Below, piece after piece: positions 55,401 to 63,289 of a stretch of 64,000 bases of DNA. Position 1 is the first letter of the stretch. Each line of letters opens with the position of its first letter. The notes under the pieces were generated by a model. The model was not told the DNA's origin, did no database searches, and saw nothing but the letters and a program-made list of their open reading frames with translations. This stretch comes from Tenacibaculum adriaticum (GTDB lineage: Bacteria; Bacteroidota; Bacteroidia; Flavobacteriales; Flavobacteriaceae), in assembly GCF_008124875.1 (NCBI RefSeq), contig NZ_VNIA01000002.1, forward strand, positions 124,001 to 188,000. Reading direction: 5' to 3'. The position numbers and the translations under genes were made by a program.

Positions 55401-56168
55401 TTCAACTGTAGTAGGAAAGTTGTGAGTTTCTGCTTTTAATGAAATTACAGACTCAAACTCTTTGGTTTCGTAAAAATCGGGTTTGTCAGCAGATTTTGGA
55501 GCAAATTGCTCCACTTTAGGGCCTTTGATAAACGCAACATTGTCTTTATAGGCAGAAACAATATCATTTGGATGTTGTTTTGATGTTTCCTTGATCATTT
55601 TGAATAGGGAAGTAGGTTGCTCTTCACCATCAATAACAAAAGTTCCATTAAATATTTTATGACGACAGTGTTCTGAATTTACTTGCGAAAATCCGAAAAC
55701 TTCTGAATCGGTTAGCTTTCTACCGATTTTTTTAGAGACATTCTCTAAATATTCAACTTCTTCACTGCTTAAAGCTAAACCTTCTTGTTCATTATAAATG
55801 GCAATATTTTCAATTTCTAAAATTGGTTCTGGAGTAATGTTAATGGTGAATAACTCTTGATTAAGTCCATTAAATTTCTCAGAAACCATAGGGTCGAAAT
55901 TAGAAAAATCAGCTTTCACAGCTTCAAATTCTTCAATCCTAATGATATCTTCGATTCCCATATTTTGGGTGATTTCCATTGCATTCGTACTCCAAGGAGT
56001 AATCATTGCTTTTCGCGGACCAACAAAAAAAGCGTCGATAGACGCTGCATTTATTATTGGTTGATTACCGAATAACCAAGTTAGTTTAGAAATTGTTTCT
56101 GTAGATAATTCTTTTGTTGTTTGAACAGCAAAAACTTTGCTATTTACGTTTCCAAAGAAATGAATCAT
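52497..56168 (-). CDS. purL: Phosphoribosylformylglycinamidine synthase (single-chain)
   Basis: 1223 aa, the long one-chain FGAM synthase of purine synthesis. N-terminal domain, then two AIR-synthase-type halves ([37 protein letters not shown]), and a C-terminal class I glutamine amidotransferase with the nucleophile Cys in [10 protein letters not shown] and the final [14 protein letters not shown]. Uses glutamine and ATP on FGAR. Own terminator. No purine operon neighbours. Confidence 0.97.
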   Translation of the reverse strand: [1223 protein letters not shown]

Positions 56169-56232
56169 TGTGTTTTAATTTGTGTGTTGTTGTTAAGTAG
56201 CAAATTTACCCTTTTACTTGAATTAGTTGTAT

Positions 56233-56264
56233 AAAAAAACTCGCAAAATTTTGCGAGTTTTTTA
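56233..56264 (-). terminator. Terminator of the carboxypeptidase-regulatory-like gene
   Basis: Stem AAAAAACTCGCAAAA / TTTTGCGAGTTTTTT, nearly perfect palindrome with flanking A/T runs, between this gene and purL. Confidence 0.88.
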
Positions 56265-56277
56265 TATTTAAAAACAG

Positions 56278-57072
56278 TTATTCTTGTTTTATTTTTTCAG
56301 GCAGTCTATCTCGTTCTATTTTTCCTTTTTTTAAGGCTTTATAGTTTTCGTAGCAGTTTAATACGGCTTCAATCATTTGTAAATCACTCGCTTTTTTTAT
56401 AAAATATTCCGAATAATTACAATCTGAAAGTAATTCAGTAAGTTGTTGTTTATCCATTTCAAGATATTCCATCATAACTTCACGATCAAATTTGCCAGCT
56501 AACATTTTACGTAAATCATCTTCTTTTTTAAGTTTTTGTAACTTTTTAAGCTGCTTTGGTTTTTTTCCGAAGAGATTATAAACCAAATCAACAGGGTTCA
56601 TTAGTTTAGCTACAGGAGAAGATATTTTTTGAGGGCGACCAACCTCATAAGTCTGAGGAAGTCCATTTATATGGATACGGGTGAATTTATCTTTAGGAAC
56701 TTGTTTAACATCTACTTCTAAGACACCAATTAATTGAGTGGATTTAATAACAACCTCTTTAACCTCTTCTGGCTTTTCATTTAGTTCTATAACCAATTCG
56801 TTTCCTTTTAGTAAATCGTTGGTAACTTTTAATTTAATTGATTCAAAACCAACAAACGAAACTAAAACAGTATCATTAGCTTGTGCAGTTAGTTCAAAAA
56901 AACCTTTATCGTTTGTAATAGTACCTACGACAGAGTTAAGGTTTAAAATATGCGCTGCACTTAGAGCTGTTTTTTCTTCAGAATGTATAACTTGCCCTTT
57001 AAGCTTTCCATCTTGTGAAAAACTAAGGCTGCTGATAAGAAAAAGTAAAATTAAATAATAATGTTTTTGCAT
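56278..57072 (-). CDS. Secreted protein with carboxypeptidase-regulatory-like domain
   Basis: 264 aa from ATG 57072. The frame runs to 57216 through the tRNA-Leu terminator, but MQKHYYLILLFLISSLSFSQ at 57072 is the natural signal peptide. Residues 22-105 form a CarboxypepD_reg-like beta-sandwich (KLKGQVIHSEEKTALSAAHILNLNSVVGTITNDKGFFELTA, VSFVGFESIKLKV), as in the front of many SusC proteins but without a TonB barrel. The rest is a helical Lys/Glu-rich tail. Probably periplasmic or outer-membrane linked. Function unknown. Confidence 0.88.
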   Translation of the reverse strand: MQKHYYLILLFLISSLSFSQDGKLKGQVIHSEEKTALSAAHILNLNSVVGTITNDKGFFELTAQANDTVLVSFVGFESIKLKVTNDLLKGNELVIELNEKPEEVKEVVIKSTQLIGVLEVDVKQVPKDKFTRIHINGLPQTYEVGRPQKISSPVAKLMNPVDLVYNLFGKKPKQLKKLQKLKKEDDLRKMLAGKFDREVMMEYLEMDKQQLTELLSDCNYSEYFIKKASDLQMIEAVLNCYENYKALKKGKIERDRLPEKIKQE

Positions 57073-57145
57073 AATGCAATAATAAGAATAAATGATTGTG
57101 TAACAGTTAAGAATTTGCAAAAAAGAAAGAAAATCTATTTCATAA

Positions 57146-57172
57146 AAAACACTTCTGATTTTAGAAGTGTTT
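57146..57172 (-). terminator. Terminator after tRNA-Leu
   Basis: AAACACTTCT (57147-57156) / AGAAGTGTTT (57163-57172) stem with a T-run on the minus strand, starting just after the tRNA 3' end. Confidence 0.85.
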
Positions 57173-57175
57173 AAG

Positions 57176-57259
57176 TGCACGTAACAAGAATCGAACTTGC
57201 ACGTCCTTACGGACACAAGCCCCTCAAGCCTGCGCGTCTACCAGTTCCGCCATACGTGC
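57176..57259 (-). tRNA. tRNA-Leu (anticodon GAG)
   Basis: 84 nt, class II. Acceptor GCACGTA/TACGTGC with discriminator A, D-arm GGCGGAACTGGTAGACGC, anticodon stem CAGGC/GCTTG with loop TTGAGGG giving GAG, a long variable arm, and T-arm GTTCGATTC. CCA not encoded. Confidence 0.95.
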
Positions 57260-57271
57260 GCGTGCGTAAAT

Positions 57272-57302
57272 AAAAAAAGTTAAGCCATTGCTTAACTTTT
57301 TA
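57272..57302 (-). terminator. Terminator after tRNA-Lys
   Basis: AAAAAGTTAAG/CTTAACTTTTT stem with 6-nt loop between the two tRNA genes, T-run on the minus strand. Both tRNAs therefore seem separately terminated. Confidence 0.8.
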
Positions 57303-57303
57303 G

Positions 57304-57376
57304 TGACCGGGCTGGGGCTCGAACCCAGGACCCTCTCCTTAAAAGGGAGATGCTCTACCAACTGAGCTACCAGGTC
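57304..57376 (-). tRNA. tRNA-Lys (anticodon TTT)
   Basis: 73 nt. Acceptor GACCTGG/CCGGGTC-type with discriminator A, D-arm TAGCTCAGTTGGTAGAGC, anticodon loop CTTTTAA (TTT), T-arm GGGTTCGAGCCC. CCA not encoded. Confidence 0.96.
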
Positions 57377-57400
57377 ATTGCTTCTTTGTAAAAGCGAGTG

Positions 57401-57408
57401 CAAATATA
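57401..57408 (-). promoter_or_regulatory. -7 promoter box of tRNA-Lys
   Basis: TATATTTG on the minus strand, exact TAnnTTTG, 25 bp upstream of the tRNA 5' end. Confidence 0.5.
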
Positions 57409-57481
57409 CATCTGTTCTTTAGAATAAGAAAATTTTTTTTACATTTTTTTATAGATATTTGCATTCATTCAATTTTTATAA

Positions 57482-58000
57482 ATGAAAGTTATTTTACTAG
57501 GGTATATGGCAAGTGGTAAATCGACTATAGGAAAACGTTTAGCTTCAAGAAATTATGTTCCTTTTATCGATTTGGATTCTTATATAGAAGAACAAGAAAA
57601 TAAAACAATATCAGAAATATTTAAAGATGAAGGAGAAATCTATTTTAGATTACAAGAACATAAATATTTAAAAGAATTGCTTGAAAATGAAGAAGATTTT
57701 GTTTTGTCGCTAGGAGGAGGAACGCCTTGTTATGCAGGAAATATGGATCTAATTAAGACATCAAAGGATGCTAAATCAATTTATTTGAAGGCTGATATTA
57801 TAACATTAATAGATAGATTAGTCAATCAAAAAGAAAAACGCCCGTTGGTAGCAAATTTGTCAGAAGAAGAAATGAAAGAGTTTATTGCAAAGCATTTATT
57901 TGAGCGTAGTTATTTTTATGAACAAGCTGATTATACAGTTAGAATTGACGATAAAGATATAAAGGAAACAGTTACTGAAATACGTATTCTGCTACATTAA
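57482..58000 (+). CDS. aroK: Shikimate kinase
   Basis: 172 aa. Phosphorylates shikimate. Walker A GYMASGKSTIGK, substrate residues in FIDLDSYIEE, the EIYFRLQEH helix, and LSLGGGTPCY, all shikimate kinase marks. Lid Arg is in NQKEKRPLV. It overlaps the convergent PRTase by 9 bp. aroQ is at 25.8 kb, so the pathway genes are dispersed. Confidence 0.96.
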   Translation: MKVILLGYMASGKSTIGKRLASRNYVPFIDLDSYIEEQENKTISEIFKDEGEIYFRLQEHKYLKELLENEEDFVLSLGGGTPCYAGNMDLIKTSKDAKSIYLKADIITLIDRLVNQKEKRPLVANLSEEEMKEFIAKHLFERSYFYEQADYTVRIDDKDIKETVTEIRILLH

Positions 58001-58495
58001 GTACGCAATTGTTTCGTTTTTGTTAAATTCAACAACGACATGTTCTTTAATAGATGTTGAAAGGGAAATTCCTTTAAAATCGGCTTTAACAGGATATTTT
58101 TTATGATTTCTATTGACAAGAACAGCTGTTTTAAATCTTTTTAATGGAACCTCTAAGAAATGTTTAATACCATAAATTAATGTGGTTCCAGAATTAAGTA
58201 CATCATCAACTAGAATTAATGATTTATTTTTGTATTCTTGAGAAGAAAGCGAAGTGTGTACTTCTTTTAAAGGATTTTTCTTATCAATTGTAACTTTACA
58301 CAATTTTACTTGCACATCAGAAATTTTGGATACAGCCACAGCTAATTTTTCTGCGAAAATATATCCGTTTTCAGCAATACCTGCTATTATAACTTCCTTT
58401 TCTTTATGATTACTCTCATAGATTTGATAAGCAATTCTTCGAATTTTTTGTTCAATTTCGGTATTATTTAATATAATATTGTTGCTAGCTGTCAT
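57992..58495 (-). CDS. Type I phosphoribosyltransferase (PyrR/Hpt-like)
   Basis: 167 aa. PRPP-binding loop ILVDDVLNSGTTL, an N-terminal RIAYQIYESNHKEKEVIIAGIAENGYIFAEKL and a flexible loop TSLSSQEYKNKS. Sequence is not decisive between a purine phosphoribosyltransferase and a PyrR-type regulator. No pyr genes lie nearby. It is downstream of the S4 protein gene by 9 bp, so they form an operon. Confidence 0.88.
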   Translation of the reverse strand: MTASNNIILNNTEIEQKIRRIAYQIYESNHKEKEVIIAGIAENGYIFAEKLAVAVSKISDVQVKLCKVTIDKKNPLKEVHTSLSSQEYKNKSLILVDDVLNSGTTLIYGIKHFLEVPLKRFKTAVLVNRNHKKYPVKADFKGISLSTSIKEHVVVEFNKNETIAYLM

Positions 58496-58504
58496 AAAAC
58501 AAAT

Positions 58505-58885
58505 TTAATTATCTTCTTTCGGATTTTCACTATAATCATCAATATCTCGACGATCTTTTTTTGTGGGTCTTCCTGTACCTTTTTTTCTGTAATAATCTTT
58601 AGCAAATTTTAGTAATTCTGTTTTTTCAAATTCTTCTTTAGGAGTTAAGTCCTTACGATATAGATCTACTAATTTTGCACCAACACGATTAAGAGGGATG
58701 TCTAATACTTTAATTTTATAGTTTATTTGATTTTTTCGAATAGTAATTTCTTCGTTACCAAATATTTCTTTTGAAGGTTTTAAATTGCTGCCGTCTATTT
58801 TAATATGTCCTTTTTTACAGGCTTCGGTAGCGATGCTTCTAGTTTTAAATAGACGTACGCACCATAAATATTTGTCAATTCTCAT
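58505..58885 (-). CDS. S4-domain RNA-binding protein (Hsp15-like)
   Basis: 126 aa. S4 domain at the N-terminus (MRIDKYLWCVRLFKTRSIATEACKKGHIKIDGSNLKPSKEI), then a basic/acidic tail ending in GRPTKKDRRDID. Resembles Hsp15, which binds 50S subunits with stalled peptidyl-tRNA. It heads an operon with the PRTase. Confidence 0.92.
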   Translation of the reverse strand: MRIDKYLWCVRLFKTRSIATEACKKGHIKIDGSNLKPSKEIFGNEEITIRKNQINYKIKVLDIPLNRVGAKLVDLYRKDLTPKEEFEKTELLKFAKDYYRKKGTGRPTKKDRRDIDDYSENPKEDN

Positions 58886-58963
58886 ACAAAAAGTTAAATT
58901 TCATCGTTTCTCTTTTTACAAAGGTATAAAAATGGTAACTTGCGCGCTAAAATTTCAAACTTA

Positions 58964-59863
58964 ATGATAAAATTTAGACACTTTTTATTAGTTAGTATTC
59001 TATCTATATTAGTATATGCATGTGGAGGAGATGATAATGGATCGAGCATTGACAATTTTGATCATGCTGCGCAAGCTTTAAAAGATAATGATTCTTTAGT
59101 TAGTTTCTTGAAAAAACATTATTATGATGTAGATTTAGATTCAGTAAAGCCTTTAATAGTAGGAAAAACTCCACTTTTCGATGATGCAAAACTAATGACA
59201 GAAGAAATCACTGAAACAATTAATGATATTGACATTGATTATAAATTATATTATTATGTGGTGAGATATGGAGATCCTGTTCCTACACCAGAACCAGGTA
59301 AAGAAAACCCTTCAGTAGTTGATTCAGTTTATGTTAGTTATTATGGACAGCGTATTGTAAATACTGATAGTTTGAGTGTGTCTTTTGATAATAATGAATA
59401 CGTTTGGTGGACTTTAAGTGGAGTTATTAAAGGTTGGTCATATGGTTTTTCTCATTTTAAAGGAGGGGAAAATGTAACAGATAATGGGCCAATTACTTAC
59501 GATAATGGAGGGAAAGGTGTGTTATTTATTCCTTCTGGGTTGGCTTATGGTAATACGGGAAGTTATCCAATCTTATCAAATGAACCATTACTTTTTTACA
59601 TAGATTTATTTGATTTTGTTCCAGAAACAGATATAGATCAAGATGGTGTAGCTTCAATATTTGAGGATATTGATGGAGATGGAAAGCCATGGAATGATGA
59701 TACAGATGGAGACGGGCTTGCTAATTTATTCGATACAGATGATGATGGTGATGGAGTATTGACTAAAAATGAAGACGCTAATGGTAACGGGAATCCTAGA
59801 GATGATTTTAACGACCCAAACAATCCAACAATACCAGATTATTTAAATATTAATATTAGATAA
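58964..59863 (+). CDS. FKBP-type peptidyl-prolyl isomerase lipoprotein with Asp-rich C-terminal repeats
   Basis: 299 aa from ATG 58964. Lipoprotein signal (MIKFRHFLLVSILSILVYAC). An FKBP-like central domain follows (VYVSYYGQRI, SGVIKGWSYGFSHFKGGE, LFIPSGLAYGNTGS). The C-terminus has DIDQDGVASIFED, DIDGDGKPWND and DTDGDGLANLFDTDDDGDG, typical calcium-binding thrombospondin-3-like repeats. The frame runs upstream to a TTG at 58940, but ATG 58964 gives the proper signal. Probably an outer-membrane-anchored folding helper. Confidence 0.92.
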   Translation: MIKFRHFLLVSILSILVYACGGDDNGSSIDNFDHAAQALKDNDSLVSFLKKHYYDVDLDSVKPLIVGKTPLFDDAKLMTEEITETINDIDIDYKLYYYVVRYGDPVPTPEPGKENPSVVDSVYVSYYGQRIVNTDSLSVSFDNNEYVWWTLSGVIKGWSYGFSHFKGGENVTDNGPITYDNGGKGVLFIPSGLAYGNTGSYPILSNEPLLFYIDLFDFVPETDIDQDGVASIFEDIDGDGKPWNDDTDGDGLANLFDTDDDGDGVLTKNEDANGNGNPRDDFNDPNNPTIPDYLNINIR

Positions 59864-59885
59864 TTTCAAAAAGATTAACTAAAAC

Positions 59886-59917
59886 AAAAAAGTCTAGCAA
59901 TTTGCTAGACTTTTTTG
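59886..59917. terminator. Terminator of the FKBP gene
   Basis: Perfect palindromic stem AAAAAAGTCTAGCAAA / TTTGCTAGACTTTTTT with no unpaired loop beyond the centre. Confidence 0.9.
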
Positions 59918-60023
59918 TTTTATAAATACTTTGTTAAAAGGTTAAAAACCTTATAATATAGAATATTATCGTTGATATTACTTGATGGAGATTTCGATGT
60001 TACAATTAATAATAGTATTGTTT

Positions 60024-60063
60024 ATACTGATAAATACATTGATTTTTGATTGCTTATCAGTAT
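60024..60063. repeat. 10-bp inverted repeat in the FKBP/barrel gap
   Basis: ATACTGATAA (60024-60033) and TTATCAGTAT (60054-60063) in perfect inverted orientation, 20-bp loop. The 300-bp gap otherwise holds only the two terminators. No T-run, no reading frame. Confidence 0.5.
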
Positions 60064-60114
60064 TTTAAGGGGTGTATATACAATGGAGATAGTCTTAATT
60101 AATAATGTACCAAC

Positions 60115-60145
60115 AAAAAGACCAGCAATCTGCTGGTCTTTTTGT
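60115..60145 (-). terminator. Terminator of the 60.2-kb barrel gene
   Basis: AAAAAGACCAGCA atc TGCTGGTCTTTTT, perfect 13-bp stem with 3-nt loop, just after the stop at 60164. Confidence 0.92.
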
Positions 60146-60163
60146 TTATGTAAATATTGAATT

Positions 60164-60772
60164 TTAGAATTTATAAGATAGCCCCACAATAATCTGATTT
60201 ACACGAGTATCAAACTTTAATTTATCAGACGCATTACTAACAATTTCAGATTCGGTATCAGAAAAACCTCTTTCCCAACGGATATCTAAACCTATTTTTC
60301 CTAATTCAACACCAGCTCCTAATTGAATACCAACCGTGAAGCCATCTGCATTTGTTTTAGCAACTTCTTCAAAATCTAAATCTCCATCAATAATATATTG
60401 AAAAGAAGGTCCAGCATGAACATAGGCAACTCCTAAAAACTTTTTTCCTAAAAGAACAGGAATATCAATTTTTTGAAAGTCATACGATGCTTTAGTATTT
60501 ACTCCATCATTCAAAGTAATTTCACTTTTTAAAGCAGTATATACTAATTCAGGACGTACATACCAACCAATAATAGGTAATTTAGCACGCAACCAGATAC
60601 CAGCATGATATCCTGTTTTACTTTCTGCTTTTCCATTAATGATATCATCACTAACATCTTTAAAAGAATCTGAGTTGTAGTTTAAACCAGCTTTAATACC
60701 AAAATCAATTTGTGCTTGAGATAATTGACTTGCACCAATTACTAAGCATAATGCTAAAATTAGTTTTTTCAT
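60164..60772 (-). CDS. Outer membrane beta-barrel protein (PorT-like fold), paralogue of the 24.5-kb gene
   Basis: 202 aa. Signal peptide MKKLILALCLVIGASQLSQAQ, then FGIKAGLNYNSDSF, strands YVRPELVYTALKSE, KIDIPVLLGKKFLG, YVHAGPSFQYII, IGLDIRWERGFSD and the closing NQIIVGLSYKF. Same eight-stranded plan as 24531-25145, different loops. Function unknown. Separated from tktC by a 49-bp gap. Confidence 0.93.
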   Translation of the reverse strand: MKKLILALCLVIGASQLSQAQIDFGIKAGLNYNSDSFKDVSDDIINGKAESKTGYHAGIWLRAKLPIIGWYVRPELVYTALKSEITLNDGVNTKASYDFQKIDIPVLLGKKFLGVAYVHAGPSFQYIIDGDLDFEEVAKTNADGFTVGIQLGAGVELGKIGLDIRWERGFSDTESEIVSNASDKLKFDTRVNQIIVGLSYKF

Positions 60773-60821
60773 AATTTTAAATTTTAATTATATTTAATAA
60801 CAAAACGATTTTTAATACCGT

Positions 60822-61772
60822 TTATTTTCTTTTTAAAACTTTCTTTACAGCTTCTATAACTGCCTCGTCGTTAATTTTATATTTTTTCATTAATTCCGCA
60901 GGTGTTGCAGATTCGCCAAAAGTATCATTAACCGCTACAAATTCTTGTGGAGTAGGAGAGTTCTCTGCTAAACAACGCGCTATACTTTCACCTAATCCTC
61001 CAAATTTATTGTGCTCTTCGGCAGTAACAATACAACCTGTTTTAGCAACCGATTTTAAAATTGCTTCTTCATCTAAAGGTTTAATGGTGTGTATATTAAT
61101 TACTTCTGCAGAAATACCTTGTGCTTCTAATTGCTCTGCTGCTTGTAAAGATTCCCAAACTAAATGACCTGTAGCAACAATAGTTACATCTGTACCTTCA
61201 GTTAATTGGATAGCTTTTCCTACTTTGAATTCACCTTTCGGCATAAATACAGGAATAGAAGGGCGTCCGAAACGTAAATAAACAGGACCTTCATGCTCAG
61301 CAATAGCAATTGTAGCTTCTTTAGTTTGATTATAATCACAAGTATTAATTACAGTCATGCCAGGTAACATTTTCATCAAACCAATATCTTCTAAAATTTG
61401 ATGAGTTGCACCATCTTCACCTAAAGTTAAACCTGCGTGAGAGGCACATATTTTTACGTTTTTATCTGAATAGGCAATTGATTGACGAATTTGATCATAA
61501 ACTCTTCCTGTAGAAAAGTTAGCAAAAGTACCAGTAAAAGGAATTTTACCTCCAATAGTTAAACCTGCAGCAATTCCCATCATGTTAGCTTCGGCAATTC
61601 CTACTTGAAAGAAACGTTCTGGATGATTTTTTTCAAACTCATTCATTTTTAATGAACCTGTTAAATCAGCACAAAGCGCTACTACGTTAGGATTTGTTTT
61701 TCCTAATTCTGTTAATCCGTCTCCAAAACCAGAGCGGGTGTCTTTTTTTTCTGTGTATGTGTATTTTTTCAT
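60822..61772 (-). CDS. Transketolase C-terminal subunit
   Basis: 316 aa from ATG 61772. The frame is open to 61811, but a -7 box lies at 61794-61801. Pyrimidine-binding half of split transketolase: [47 protein letters not shown], and the C-terminal domain [14 protein letters not shown]. It needs an N-terminal TPP-binding subunit, which is not adjacent here. Pentose phosphate pathway. The 1-deoxyxylulose synthase alternative is not supported by the length. Confidence 0.94.
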   Translation of the reverse strand: MKKYTYTEKKDTRSGFGDGLTELGKTNPNVVALCADLTGSLKMNEFEKNHPERFFQVGIAEANMMGIAAGLTIGGKIPFTGTFANFSTGRVYDQIRQSIAYSDKNVKICASHAGLTLGEDGATHQILEDIGLMKMLPGMTVINTCDYNQTKEATIAIAEHEGPVYLRFGRPSIPVFMPKGEFKVGKAIQLTEGTDVTIVATGHLVWESLQAAEQLEAQGISAEVINIHTIKPLDEEAILKSVAKTGCIVTAEEHNKFGGLGESIARCLAENSPTPQEFVAVNDTFGESATPAELMKKYKINDEAVIEAVKKVLKRK

Positions 61773-61793
61773 TGTTGTGTTGTAAAATCTGAC

Positions 61794-61801
61794 CAAAAAT
61801 A
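61794..61801 (-). promoter_or_regulatory. -7 promoter box of the transketolase gene
   Basis: TATTTTTG on the minus strand, exact TAnnTTTG, 22 bp upstream of ATG 61772, and within the longer alternative frame to 61811, which argues against that start. Confidence 0.6.
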
Positions 61802-61823
61802 AACTTTTCAATAAGATGTAGGG

Positions 61824-62405
61824 TTATAAATTCATCAATTCTTTATATAATTTATGAACAGGTAAGCCCATAACATTAAAGTAGCTTCCTTCTATTTTTT
61901 TGATACCAATTCTTCCAATCCATTCTTGAATTCCATAAGCGCCAGCTTTATCATATGGTTTGTATTTTTCGATATAATATTTAATTTCATCGTCCGATAA
62001 TTCTTTAAAAGCTACTGTAGTTGTATCGTTTATAATTTTTTGAAAACTCTTACTTTTAATACTTACCGAAGTAATAACTTCGTGCACTTTACCTGATAAT
62101 CTTCGTAGCGTTTCAAATGCTTCTTGATAATTTTTAGGTTTACCCAATGCTTCATTTTCGAACCAAACTATGGTATCGGAGGTGATTAATATATCCTTAT
62201 CTGTCAATTCGTTGTTAAAAGGTTTCGATTTTAAATCCGCGAGGAAATCTGTTATTTCTGAAGCTTTTAATTGTTTTGGATATACTTCATCAACTTCTTT
62301 TAGTCGAATTTCAAAATCGATATCTAATTCTTTGAAGAATTGTTGTCTTCTAGGTGAACCTGAAGCTAAAATAAGATGGTAATTAGTAAGTTTAGAGGAT
62401 AACAT
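61824..62405 (-). CDS. Maf-like nucleotide pyrophosphatase
   Basis: 193 aa. Family landmarks: LILASGSPRRQQFFKEL, ITSDTIVWFENEALGKPKN with the catalytic Asp, LSGKVHEVITSV, YDKAGAYGIQE and GSYFNVMGLP. Hydrolyses modified nucleotides (dTTP/UTP-type). It overlaps the UbiA-like gene by 14 bp in an smpB-ubiA-like-maf operon. Confidence 0.94.
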   Translation of the reverse strand: MLSSKLTNYHLILASGSPRRQQFFKELDIDFEIRLKEVDEVYPKQLKASEITDFLADLKSKPFNNELTDKDILITSDTIVWFENEALGKPKNYQEAFETLRRLSGKVHEVITSVSIKSKSFQKIINDTTTVAFKELSDDEIKYYIEKYKPYDKAGAYGIQEWIGRIGIKKIEGSYFNVMGLPVHKLYKELMNL

Positions 62406-63288
62406 GTTTTATGTAATAAGAGATTAAAGGCATTGATAATATTCCTAGAAATAAAATAAAATCTATTCCTTTAATTAAATATTTATAATCTTTTTTAGTT
62501 TTTGCTTTTTTTAGTTTTAAAAAGCAATAAATTTGAGGAATACATATGAGAAGTAAAATAATTATAGAGATGTATATATTGTTAATGAAGTAAAACATCA
62601 TCATAGTGGTAGTTAATATAATAACTAAAGAAATTCTTAAAATTATTGTTTTAGCTTTTTCTTCCCCAAAGACAATAGGTAAAGTTTCCTGATTATTATA
62701 ATTATCTACTTTAATATTCTTTAAATCTACAACAATACTTTTAATAAAATTTCCTGCAAAAGAAACTGCTATATAGTAGATTATAATTAACTCAAGATTT
62801 AAAAAAATTTCCCATTCTGCAGAGCTTAAGGAAACAGGTGAGTCAATCCACCAAACTAAAACAATAGAACTAGATTTTAAAAAAGAAGGAATAATATTAT
62901 TCATAAGTGTTTTTCTTGTTGAATCCATCGCATAAAATAATGTGGATAGACTAAGAAAAACAAAAATAAATGAATAACTAGGTTTCTCAATTTCAAAAGA
63001 AATATAAGTTCCTGCTGTTATTCCTAATAAAGAGAGAATAGAGTACCAAAAAAAAAGTTGTTTTTTAGTAATTACTTTTAAACTATTTTTTTTTATGAAG
63101 TAAAAAGTTATAAAAAAACTTCCTAAAACAATTAGAAGAGTAGAAAGAACTAACAGAAAAAAGTTACCACAAGTTAATGAGGTTTCGAAACCAAAACCTC
63201 TTAAAAAAAAGCATTTTACAAAGAATTGAATTAACGCGATAGAAATTAAATCTTTCCAATTAATAATTTTGTTAATATCAATAAGCAT
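62392..63288 (-). CDS. UbiA-family membrane protein with degenerate active site
   Basis: 298 aa, about eight membrane helices. The start INWKDLISIALIQFFVKCFF and the later region KSIVVDLKNIKVDNYNNQETLPIVFGEEKA match the flavobacterial geranylgeranylglycerol-phosphate geranylgeranyltransferase type of UbiA. The first Asp-rich motif (NDxxDxxxD), expected near residues 58-68, is replaced by the apolar SFFITFYFIKK. The second is only partly kept (Asp in VVDLKNIKVD). It therefore may no longer transfer prenyl groups. It overlaps maf by 14 bp and begins one base after smpB. Confidence 0.75.
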   Translation of the reverse strand: MLIDINKIINWKDLISIALIQFFVKCFFLRGFGFETSLTCGNFFLLVLSTLLIVLGSFFITFYFIKKNSLKVITKKQLFFWYSILSLLGITAGTYISFEIEKPSYSFIFVFLSLSTLFYAMDSTRKTLMNNIIPSFLKSSSIVLVWWIDSPVSLSSAEWEIFLNLELIIIYYIAVSFAGNFIKSIVVDLKNIKVDNYNNQETLPIVFGEEKAKTIILRISLVIILTTTMMMFYFINNIYISIIILLLICIPQIYCFLKLKKAKTKKDYKYLIKGIDFILFLGILSMPLISYYIKHVIL

Positions 63289-63289
63289 G

